Of a stretch of DNA of 23,953 nucleotides, positions 8,189-15,124 are shown piece after piece. The notes beneath the pieces were generated by a model. That model was given only the letters and a program-made list of their open reading frames with translations, was not told the DNA's origin and did no database searches. Each line of letters starts with the position of its first letter. The first letter of the stretch is position 1. The DNA lies in contig CANHHS010000006.1 of NCBI GenBank assembly GCA_947460445.1, positions 1 through 23,953 of the forward strand. The letters are read 5' to 3'. The position numbers and the translations under genes are program-made. This stretch comes from Opitutia bacterium. GTDB lineage: Bacteria; Verrucomicrobiota; Verrucomicrobiia; Opitutales; UBA953.

Positions 8189-9156
8189 TGACCATGCGCA
8201 CTTACACCCTCACCCTAGCGCTTCTCTTCGTGGCGGCTTCATCGCCCGCCCAGTTCGTCACCTTTAAAAACGGCGAACGCTGGGAGGTTAATAACCCATT
8301 TAAATTGGACGAAAAGGCGCGCCCACCTCGACCCATCATCGATCCATCCAAAGCCACCTTCGACAATACCTTTGAAAAGATTGAGCGCAAAACGGTTAAC
8401 GGCGGGATTGAGATGTCTACGACCAAAAAATTAAGTGAGGCCATCTTGATTGAGTGGCCAGCCATCCAACCAATGGTGGATGCAAAAAATCTTATTCTCC
8501 GCGGCGAATCATCCAAGGCACTGGAGACAATCGAGCCGGTTCTGAAAACGTTTTCAAACGCCAAAACTGTGCGCGGTAGCCCCTGGATTAAAGCTGCTGC
8601 CATTAAACTCGATGCGCTCGACCGCCTTGATAACGATGCAGCCCTCAGCACCTTCCTGGATACACTCGACAAAGTTGATGACGGCTCGAGCCCTGAGCTT
8701 ACCAATAAAATCAAGTTGGCTAAGTTACTCTTACAAGCACGGAGAGGCGACCATGCAGGTGTTATCACTGCAGCAACTGCGCTCATCCCCCAGATGGATG
8801 ATCCCGACGTACTCGCTCGTTTGCACTTACTGAAAGGCGCATCTCTGCTTGCACTCAAAAAGTACGAGGAAGCCATGAACACCTACTTACGCGTTCCTGT
8901 GTTTTACGGCTCACAGCAAGAACACCTGCCTAAAGCTCTTTTAGGTGCAGCCAAAGCTTTCCGCGGAATGGATAGCCCAGCGACACGTAGCCTGAAACTT
9001 GAAGAAGTCTCGAACCGTTACCTCGCCGAATTAATTGCAACTTTCCCTGTCTCCAAAGAAGCCGAAGAGGCCAAAAAACTCCTTCCGAAGGAGGACCGTG
9101 CCGCCGCTGAAGCCACCCAAGGAGCCATCCAAGAAACGCCACCTGTTAGTCAGTGA
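8188..9156 (+). CDS. Exported TPR-like protein, second gene of the ExbBDD cluster
   Basis: A 322-residue protein with a signal peptide (hydrophobic segment about residues 6-18, likely cleavage near SPA-QF at about 22). The mature start has a beta-rich stretch (FVTFKNGERWEV), after which the chain is helical. TPR-like pairs are visible at about 95-130, 180-245 (LLKGASLLALKKYEEAMNTY) and 265-295. The C-terminal tail is Ala/Glu-rich and probably disordered. The first ATG overlaps the preceding TGA by one base (A of TGA is A of ATG); a second in-frame ATG two codons later is possible and would not change the signal peptide. It lies 40 bases before exbB, in the same run. I do not recognise a named family. 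Work with the ExbB/D complex is inferred from position alone. Confidence 0.83.
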   Translation: MTMRTYTLTLALLFVAASSPAQFVTFKNGERWEVNNPFKLDEKARPPRPIIDPSKATFDNTFEKIERKTVNGGIEMSTTKKLSEAILIEWPAIQPMVDAKNLILRGESSKALETIEPVLKTFSNAKTVRGSPWIKAAAIKLDALDRLDNDAALSTFLDTLDKVDDGSSPELTNKIKLAKLLLQARRGDHAGVITAATALIPQMDDPDVLARLHLLKGASLLALKKYEEAMNTYLRVPVFYGSQQEHLPKALLGAAKAFRGMDSPATRSLKLEEVSNRYLAELIATFPVSKEAEEAKKLLPKEDRAAAEATQGAIQETPPVSQ

Positions 9157-9196
9157 TGCGTTGCACTTCCCTAAATAACAACTATCCCCATATCCC

Positions 9197-9991
9197 ATGA
9201 GAAACCTCCTGCGTCTCGCCCTAGCACTCGCACTCTCCACCAGCCTCTCCATGGCTCAGGATGCAGCTGCTCCTGCCGCCGCCCCTGGCGTACACACCCG
9301 CACCATGATGGACACCTTCCATGAAGGTGGCTGGGTTATGTACCCGATCGTCTTTTGCTCGATGGCACTGATTTGGCTCGTCGTCGACGGCTACATTCGG
9401 ACTGCCAAAAAGAAAGTCTACCCTGCTGAACAAGTACAGGCACTCCGCGACCTCTTCCAACAAGGCAACTACCGTGCTGCCTATCAGTACTCCAAGGAAG
9501 CTGGCTCTCCTTTCACAGACGTCGTTCGCGTGGGACTCTCCATGGCACCCGAAGGCAAAGAAGTAACCGAAGAGGCAATCTTTGCTGAAATCAATCGCGT
9601 CAACGCTGACTTCCAGAGCCGCATTTCATACCTCTCTGTTATCGGTGTCTGTACGCCAATGATCGGCCTAACCGGTACCGTCACAGGTATGATGAGCGCG
9701 TTCGCCACTCTAGGTTCTTCAGGCGTTGGTGACCCTTCAAAGCTCGCAGGCGCTATCGGTGAGGTGCTTATCGCCACTGCATCCGGCCTATTCATTGCGA
9801 TTCCTGCCTTTATTTGTTATTACCTGATTCGTAATCGCGTTCAGTCCGCTATTCACGACGTCACTGAGTTAGTCAACGGCCTGTTCCGTGCATTCCCTTA
9901 CGATAAAGTTGCTGGCAAGGAAATCGGTGACGAGCGTCCTTACGCAGCCGATCCTGTCTGGGAAGAGCCTGCTCAGGCCCCTCAGGCTTAA
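9197..9991 (+). CDS. exbB: MotA/TolQ/ExbB-family proton channel with signal peptide
   Basis: Inner-membrane channel subunit that, with ExbD-type partners, uses the proton gradient to drive an envelope process. The 264-residue protein shows a cleavable-looking signal peptide (hydrophobic residues 3-17, likely cleavage SMA-QD at 20/21), unlike the short E. coli ExbB. TM1 is at about 45-66. TM2 is at about 147-170, with the segment GLTGTVTGMMSAF. TM3 is at about 184-211, with GEVLIATASGLFIAIPA, a close match to the family motif. The cytoplasmic loop lies between TM1 and TM2. The signal-peptide form resembles the TtpC/TonB2-type relatives. The two exbD genes follow 25 bases on and only 2 bases apart. 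No TonB gene is nearby. The family call is strong, but the cargo and the name ExbB rather than TolQ are less certain. Confidence 0.93.
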   Translation: MRNLLRLALALALSTSLSMAQDAAAPAAAPGVHTRTMMDTFHEGGWVMYPIVFCSMALIWLVVDGYIRTAKKKVYPAEQVQALRDLFQQGNYRAAYQYSKEAGSPFTDVVRVGLSMAPEGKEVTEEAIFAEINRVNADFQSRISYLSVIGVCTPMIGLTGTVTGMMSAFATLGSSGVGDPSKLAGAIGEVLIATASGLFIAIPAFICYYLIRNRVQSAIHDVTELVNGLFRAFPYDKVAGKEIGDERPYAADPVWEEPAQAPQA

Positions 9992-10016
9992 CCCCTAACC
10001 CAAGACAGACCTAACC

Positions 10017-10457
10017 ATGGCAGGCGGAGGCGGAGGCGGAGATGGGGAACCAGAGTTCCAAGTGGCGCCGATGGTCGACGTCCTCTTGGTGCTGCTCGTG
10101 TTCTTCATGTCCATCACCTCGGCACAGGTCCTGAAGGTTGATAAGAATATTTCGCTGCCAGTCGCTTCTCACGGCAAAAAGCGCGATGACAAAGCTGCTG
10201 CGGGTCTGATTAATATTTCTTGGGACGCCACCACGGGCCAAGCGAAGTACAAACTCGATGATCGTGAATTAGACCCCAATGACAAAGACGGCATCTCCAA
10301 AGAGCTCGAGCGCCGCAAAGGGAATAACAAGGATTTCCGCTTACTCATTCGTGCAGACAAAAATTGTCACGCGAAGTACATCTCCAAGGCACTAGAGTGG
10401 GCCGGTGAAGCAGGCATCGACAACATCGCCTTCTCTGGGCTCAACCACGAAGAATAA
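10017..10457 (+). CDS. exbD: ExbD/TolR-family protein, first copy
   Basis: Partner of the ExbB channel, with one TM helix and a periplasmic domain. The 146-residue protein begins with a short glycine-rich cytoplasmic tail (MAGGGGGGDG), then FQVAPMVDVLLVLLVFFMS with the conserved membrane Asp (D21) that carries protons in ExbD/TolR. The periplasmic domain runs from about residue 40, with the C-terminal pattern NCHAKYISKALEWAGEAGI-N that is common in the family. It starts 25 bases after exbB and ends 2 bases before the second exbD. No Shine-Dalgarno motif is seen. The two ExbD copies differ clearly in sequence, so a heteromeric ring is possible. Confidence 0.94.
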   Translation: MAGGGGGGDGEPEFQVAPMVDVLLVLLVFFMSITSAQVLKVDKNISLPVASHGKKRDDKAAAGLINISWDATTGQAKYKLDDRELDPNDKDGISKELERRKGNNKDFRLLIRADKNCHAKYISKALEWAGEAGIDNIAFSGLNHEE

Positions 10458-10459
10458 TC

Positions 10460-10909
10460 ATGTCCAAACACCGCGCAATCGCTGTCGCTAACGCTGACGT
10501 TGGCTTCCAAATCGCTCCGATGATCGACGTGGTGTTCGTCATCATGCTCTTCTTTATGGTGATGGCAGGTGCCGTGAAAGTTGAACACGAACTCAAAACC
10601 ACTCTGCCCGGTAACGTTGATACGGCCAAAGAAACTGAGATGCCGGATGAACTCACTATTTCTGTTTCGGAAAACGGACAGGTGTCACTCAACGATGAAG
10701 CCATTTCGACGCCACAAGACAAAGAACTCGTCCAGCTCTTCCAAGAAATGAAAAGGGCCAAACAGAATGCGGACAGCGGGAAGACGAAATTATTAGTAAC
10801 AGTTCAAGCCGAAGAGACTGCCCGCTATGAGCGTGTGGTAAACGTCCTAGATGTCTTAGCCCAAGCTGAAGTCACCAACGTCACCTTCTCGGTCGCCGAG
10901 CCCGAATAA
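10460..10909 (+). CDS. exbD: ExbD/TolR-family protein, second copy
   Basis: The second ExbD-type protein has 149 residues. It shows a short cytoplasmic tail, then FQIAPMIDVVFVIMLFFMVMA at 16-36 with the conserved membrane Asp (D23), and a periplasmic domain. It ends in the ERVVNVLDVLAQAEVTNVTF segment typical of ExbD, in which the protein forms a small alpha/beta fold. The start is 2 bases after the first exbD stop and lacks a Shine-Dalgarno motif. It is the last gene of the run and is followed by an intrinsic terminator. It clearly diverges from the first copy, which points to an old duplication rather than a recent one. Confidence 0.94.
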   Translation: MSKHRAIAVANADVGFQIAPMIDVVFVIMLFFMVMAGAVKVEHELKTTLPGNVDTAKETEMPDELTISVSENGQVSLNDEAISTPQDKELVQLFQEMKRAKQNADSGKTKLLVTVQAEETARYERVVNVLDVLAQAEVTNVTFSVAEPE

Positions 10910-10930
10910 ATAAACCCGGCTACGAATCTT

Positions 10931-10956
10931 AAAACCCGCTTTCTGGCGGGTTTTTT
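10931..10956 (+). terminator. Intrinsic terminator after the ExbBDD cluster
   Basis: A 9-bp stem pairs 10931-10939 (AAAACCCGC) with 10946-10954 (GCGGGTTTT) around a 6-base loop, and the T-tract runs on to 10956. It lies 21 bases after the stop of the second exbD. The rest of the spacer up to 11033 (about 77 bases) shows no confident promoter for nadE. Confidence 0.9.
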
Positions 10957-11033
10957 GTACGTGAATGCTTGCCGCCTAGGGCTTTCGGGTTGCCACCCCT
11001 TACTACGCCTGCGAGGCTGTTTGGTCCTGACAC

Positions 11034-12974
11034 ATGCCTCAGAGCTTGCACCAGAACGGGTTTGTCACGGTTGCTGCCGTGTCCCCAGCCCTGCGCCTTG
11101 CCGATCCAGGGGCCAACGCAGACCTTGTCATCCAAGCCCTGAGCAAGGCAGCCGCTGAAGGCGCAGAGATGATTGTCCTCCCAGAACTTTGCCTCATCGG
11201 CTACACCTGCGGAGACCTCATCCCGAACCGAAGCCTGCTTGAGGGATCTCTCTTGGCGCTACGCAAAGTTGCGGAAGCAACCCACAAACTCGGGGTCACA
11301 GCCCTGATTGGTCTGCCCGTCGAAGTGGATGGACGTATCTTTAACTGTGCTGCCTTTGTCTCACGCGGAAAGATTCTTGGCGTCATCCCAAAGACTCACT
11401 TGCCGAACACTGGAGAGTTTTATGAACAGCGTTGGTTTGCTTCTGCCCGCGTTAACACAACGCAAACATTAGCCAGCCTCGGCGGCGTTCCCTTTGGTAC
11501 AGACTTACTCTTTCGCGCATCGGATGTCATCGACTGCGTCATCGGCGTTGAGCTCTGTGAAGATCTCTGGGCGGTAGAGCCACCAAGCGGCGGCCTAGCG
11601 CTCTCGGGAGCTACCGTGCTTTGTAATCTTTCAGCGAGCGACGAATTGCTAACGAAAGCCGCTTACCGTCGCGAACTCGTCCGCAATCAATCCGCCCGCT
11701 GCTTAGCAGCTTACGTTTATGCAGCGGCAGGGGCAGGCGAATCGAGTACCGACCTAGTCTATAGCGGACACGGCTTAATTGCCGAAAATGGAATTGTACT
11801 CGGTGAATCCGAGCGCTTCCGATTCGAGGACGCACTACTCGTTTCACAAATAGATGTTGATAAACTCGCCTCGGAACGTCGCCGGAACAGCACCTTCTTT
11901 GGCACAACGCCGCCACGCCCAACACGGTCCATTGCCTTCGAACTTGGCCAACCAGCAGGTCATGTTTCCAAGCTGCGTCGGAGATTCTCTCAACACCCGT
12001 TTGTACCCTCTGACGCCACGCGCCGTGACGAATATTGCCAAGAAATCTTTGCGATTCAGTCGACAGGCTTGGCCCGCCGTATTCGTCACACAGGGGTGCG
12101 ACAAGTAGTCATTGGTATTTCCGGCGGACTCGATTCAACTTTAGCCCTGCTCGTTACGCTCGAGGCCTTCGGACGCCTTGGACTGGATAAACGCGGCATC
12201 ATTGGGGTAACCATGCCAGGCCCGGGTACAAGTGCACGAACCCTGCTCAATGCACGCCAGCTCATGCAGACACTCGGCATCACTCAACGTGAAATTCCGA
12301 TTGGGCTGGCAGTGGAACAGCACTTGCGCGACATCGGGCATCCTGCCGGTCAGCACGATGTCACTTACGAAAACACCCAGGCCCGGGAGCGCACCCAAGT
12401 GCTCATGGATATTGCCAATCAAGTTGGCGGACTTGTTGTAGGAACAGGCGATCTCTCCGAAGCTGCACTCGGTTGGTGCACCTTTAATGCCGACCACATG
12501 TCGATGTACCACGTCAACATCGGCGTGCCCAAAACACTTGTTCGCCACCTTGTCACTTGGACAGCACACACCCGTCATGTCGGCGAAACTCGTGCAATTT
12601 TAGAAGACGTTGCGGCAACGCCCGTTAGCCCTGAGTTACTTCCACCCAGCGCCGATGGCAGTATTACCCAACGCACAGAGTCGATCATTGGTCCTTACGA
12701 GTTACATGACTTCTTCCTCTACCACTTGGTTCGCGGTGGATTCCGCCCCCGTAAGATTCTCTGGCTAGCAGAGCATGCATTCGCTGGTAAGTACGACGCA
12801 GAGTCCCTGAAACGTCACCTGCGTACCTTTATTAGCCGTTTCTTTAGCCAGCAGTACAAACGCTCCACCCTACCTGACGGCCCCAAAGTAGGCTCGGTTG
12901 GACTCTCCCCCCGCAGTGACTGGCGGATGCCTTCGGATGCGGAATCCTCGGCGTGGCTTGCGGAATTAGGCTAA
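11034..12974 (+). CDS. nadE: Glutamine-dependent NAD+ synthetase
   Basis: Last step of NAD+ synthesis: amidates nicotinic acid adenine dinucleotide using glutamine and ATP. The 646 residues hold an N-terminal nitrilase-fold glutaminase (about 10-300), with the Glu-Lys-Cys triad at Glu51 (LPELCL), Lys120 (PKTHLP) and Cys175 (GVELCEDLW). These nearly match E52/K121/C176 of the M. tuberculosis enzyme. The C-terminal synthetase domain has the ATP-pyrophosphatase loop SGGLDS at 363-368. The length fits the long M. tuberculosis-like form, not the 275-residue ammonia-dependent form of E. coli. The start ATG is preceded by no Shine-Dalgarno motif. It heads a tight run with the FAD oxidase, HAD phosphatase and uvrB genes. 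Confidence 0.96.
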   Translation: MPQSLHQNGFVTVAAVSPALRLADPGANADLVIQALSKAAAEGAEMIVLPELCLIGYTCGDLIPNRSLLEGSLLALRKVAEATHKLGVTALIGLPVEVDGRIFNCAAFVSRGKILGVIPKTHLPNTGEFYEQRWFASARVNTTQTLASLGGVPFGTDLLFRASDVIDCVIGVELCEDLWAVEPPSGGLALSGATVLCNLSASDELLTKAAYRRELVRNQSARCLAAYVYAAAGAGESSTDLVYSGHGLIAENGIVLGESERFRFEDALLVSQIDVDKLASERRRNSTFFGTTPPRPTRSIAFELGQPAGHVSKLRRRFSQHPFVPSDATRRDEYCQEIFAIQSTGLARRIRHTGVRQVVIGISGGLDSTLALLVTLEAFGRLGLDKRGIIGVTMPGPGTSARTLLNARQLMQTLGITQREIPIGLAVEQHLRDIGHPAGQHDVTYENTQARERTQVLMDIANQVGGLVVGTGDLSEAALGWCTFNADHMSMYHVNIGVPKTLVRHLVTWTAHTRHVGETRAILEDVAATPVSPELLPPSADGSITQRTESIIGPYELHDFFLYHLVRGGFRPRKILWLAEHAFAGKYDAESLKRHLRTFISRFFSQQYKRSTLPDGPKVGSVGLSPRSDWRMPSDAESSAWLAELG

Positions 12975-12975
12975 A

Positions 12976-12992
12976 GCCCTCACGTTAAGGGC
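12976..12992 (+). other. Small hairpin directly before the FAD-oxidase start
   Basis: GCCCT at 12976-12980 pairs with AGGGC at 12988-12992 around a 7-base loop, and it ends one base before the ATG at 12994. There is no T-run, so it is not an intrinsic terminator. In RNA it could cover the AAGG-like stretch upstream of the ATG and modulate initiation. The stem is only 5 bp, so chance is possible. Confidence 0.25.
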
Positions 12993-12993
12993 G

Positions 12994-14457
12994 ATGTCCG
13001 CCCCTCTGCAGACCCACCCCTTAGCTACGCGTGCTCTCCTTGAAGCACTCGGTAGCGATCAGGTAAAAACCGACGAGGCAAGTTGCCTCGCAGCATCGTA
13101 CGACAACACCCGCTACAGCTTTATGCCTGAAGCAGTGGTCGCACCCAAAGATGTCGAGAATCTGCAAAAAGTCGTTCGCCTAGCGAATCACCATAAAGTC
13201 CCCATCACCGTACGCGGACGCGGCACTGGCAACACAGGCGCGAGTGCACCTATTCGCGGTGGATGGGTTATCCACCTCGCACATTGGGAAAAAATCGAAA
13301 TCGACCCGCAGTCCTCGTTGGCTTGCGTCGAACCCGGAGCCATTACGGCAAAAATTAATGAACATGCGGCCGCTCATGGACTATTCTTTCCACCCGATCC
13401 GTCGTCTTTAAATTTTTGTAGTATCGGCGGAAACATTTCCACAAATGCCGGCGGATTGCGGGCGGCAAAGTATGGCGTTGTGCGAGACTTTGTCGTCGCA
13501 CTTGAAGGCTTACTTCCCACGGGCGAATTTGTACGCTGGTCAGCCCCCTTACGTAAATTTGTGAGCGGCTATAACCTCCGCGACCTCTGGGTTGGTGCCG
13601 AAGGTACCCTAGGAATTGTTACCAAGGCTTGGATTCGCTTAGTACCACTACCTCAAGCAAGGCGCACGTTCCTCTTTGCCTTTGAGAGTGATGAAAAAGC
13701 CCTCGAAGCCGCGGCTACTTTAATGACATCAAGGGTCGCACCCGCTGTCTTTGAATTTCTCGACACCCAAACCACAGAGGTTGCACAACGACGTCTAGGG
13801 GAAAGCGTATTTCCTGCCACAGAAGTCCAAGGCGTTGCCAACCCTGCACTGCTACTCATTGAACTGGATGGGCATCCAGCCGTTCTGTCTGAAGACGCAG
13901 AAAAGGTTCGTGCCTGGGCCAAAGGACGAACACTCGCCCAGCGGGAAAGCGACAACCCTGTCGAAGCCGAAAAGCTGTGGACGATCCGACGCACATGCTC
14001 CCAAGCAATGTACCTCTTGGGTAATGCTAAACTAAACGAAGACATTGTCGTCCCATTCCGCAGTTACGTTAAACTCATCCAGCTCGCGCAACGCATGCGT
14101 AAGACCTACGGATTACCTACGCCAACCTTTGGGCACGCAGCAGACGGAAACTTCCACATCCACGTCATGTACAATCGCGAGGACAAGGAACACTGCCGCA
14201 AGGCCGAGAGTGCGATCCTTGAGATGATGCGCGAAGTCGTTGCGATGGGTGGAGCGATTACCGGTGAACACGGTATAGGTATTTCCAAGTCCCCTTTCTT
14301 ACGCCTCCAGCACACGCCTGCCGAAATTAATGCCATGATAGCAATTAAGCGCGCGCTCGACCCGAATAACATTTTAGCTCCCGGACAAATCTTTGAACCG
14401 GTTAACGTCTGGGAATACACCGCCTCAAAGGTCACCTTCCCCTGGGACAAACACTAA
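12994..14457 (+). CDS. GlcD-type FAD-binding oxidase (glycolate/D-lactate oxidase family)
   Basis: A PCMH-type flavoprotein that oxidises a 2-hydroxy acid such as glycolate or D-lactate. Its 487 residues fit GlcD (about 499). FAD-binding segments are visible: TVRGRGTGNTG (72-82) and SIGGNISTNAGGLRAAKYG (143-161), followed by GAEGTLGIVT (201-210). The C-terminal catalytic region has GHAADGNFHIH (380-390) and GEHGIG (424-429). It lies 19 bases after nadE and only 3 bases before the HAD phosphatase, so the three are probably co-transcribed. GlcE- and GlcF-like partners are absent nearby, so the electron acceptor is open. Substrate choice among glycolate, D-lactate and D-2-hydroxyglutarate cannot be settled from the sequence by eye. 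No strong Shine-Dalgarno motif. Confidence 0.88.
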   Translation: MSAPLQTHPLATRALLEALGSDQVKTDEASCLAASYDNTRYSFMPEAVVAPKDVENLQKVVRLANHHKVPITVRGRGTGNTGASAPIRGGWVIHLAHWEKIEIDPQSSLACVEPGAITAKINEHAAAHGLFFPPDPSSLNFCSIGGNISTNAGGLRAAKYGVVRDFVVALEGLLPTGEFVRWSAPLRKFVSGYNLRDLWVGAEGTLGIVTKAWIRLVPLPQARRTFLFAFESDEKALEAAATLMTSRVAPAVFEFLDTQTTEVAQRRLGESVFPATEVQGVANPALLLIELDGHPAVLSEDAEKVRAWAKGRTLAQRESDNPVEAEKLWTIRRTCSQAMYLLGNAKLNEDIVVPFRSYVKLIQLAQRMRKTYGLPTPTFGHAADGNFHIHVMYNREDKEHCRKAESAILEMMREVVAMGGAITGEHGIGISKSPFLRLQHTPAEINAMIAIKRALDPNNILAPGQIFEPVNVWEYTASKVTFPWDKH

Positions 14458-14460
14458 GCC

Positions 14461-15123
14461 GTGGCAGGACCTGTTGCTATTTTTGATTGGGATGGAGTGG
14501 TTGTCGATTCATCGGCTGCCCACAGGCAGGCGTGGCAACGCCTCGCCGCAGCTGAAGGCTTGCCCATCAAACCCGACAGCTTTCTAAAGGGTTTCGGTAA
14601 ACGAAATGAAATGATCATCCCCGAGATTCACGGCTGGTCAAACGACCCTACCGAAATCCGCCGCCTCTCCCTCGCCAAAGAAGCCCATTACCGTGATTTA
14701 GCCGCAGGCGACCTCATGTCCCTACTTCCCGGGGTTAAAGAGCTTCTTGGGGCATTACAGCAAGCGGGAATACCCTGTGTGATCGGAACCTCTTCGCATC
14801 GACTAAACCTGAAAGTGGCTTTCGACCGTTTCGGCCTTGAGTCATTCTTTCAAGGTGCCGTTACCAGCGAAGACGTCACCCGCGGAAAACCCGACCCAGA
14901 AGTCTTCCTGAAAGCATGCGCACTCATTCATGGTGACGTTGCACAATCTGTAGTCTTCGAAGACACCCTGGCCGGCATAGCGGCTGCCAAAGCTGGTGGT
15001 TTCCGAGCGGTGGGACTTTGCACCACCAATTCGCGTGAAATTATGGCAACGTCTGGGGCAGACCTAATTGTGGCCAACCTCTCTGAAGTCACACCGCAAC
15101 TCGCTCTTCCTAAAGCACGCTGA
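14461..15123 (+). CDS. HAD-superfamily phosphatase/phosphomutase, beta-PGM-like
   Basis: A 220-residue haloacid-dehalogenase hydrolase. The nucleophile and acid-base Asp are D9 and D11 in FDWDGVVVDS, the Ser motif II is at GTSSHRL (109-115), Lys143 is in RGKPDPEVF, and the acidic motif is FEDTLAG (166-172). The HxxAW signature after motif I (HRQAWQ, 21-26) is typical of beta-phosphoglucomutase-like members, so a sugar phosphate is a plausible substrate. Its place after the glycolate-type oxidase also allows phosphoglycolate phosphatase (Gph). It starts with GTG 3 bases after the oxidase stop, and its TGA is one base before the uvrB ATG. Family is certain; substrate is not known. Confidence 0.9.
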   Translation: MAGPVAIFDWDGVVVDSSAAHRQAWQRLAAAEGLPIKPDSFLKGFGKRNEMIIPEIHGWSNDPTEIRRLSLAKEAHYRDLAAGDLMSLLPGVKELLGALQQAGIPCVIGTSSHRLNLKVAFDRFGLESFFQGAVTSEDVTRGKPDPEVFLKACALIHGDVAQSVVFEDTLAGIAAAKAGGFRAVGLCTTNSREIMATSGADLIVANLSEVTPQLALPKAR

Positions 15124-15124
15124 G

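Noticed and set aside
8202..8882. 226-codon open frame on the minus strand opposite the second TPR gene
   Set aside because: It lies wholly inside a well-supported gene in the same run, its residue make-up (Ser/Arg/Ala-rich) is that of an antisense shadow, and it shows no family motif.
9161..9196. Promoter before exbB (TTGCAC at 9161-9166)
   Set aside because: No suitable -10 sequence at the right spacing, and the gene lies only 40 bases after the previous one, so co-transcription is simpler.
13653..14045. 130-codon open frame on the minus strand inside the FAD oxidase gene
   Set aside because: Antisense to conserved family sequence and without any recognisable motif.
15068..15124. Upstream in-frame start for UvrB
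   Set aside because: It overlaps the HAD gene and adds 19 residues absent from the family; the ATG at 15125 gives the normal N-terminus.
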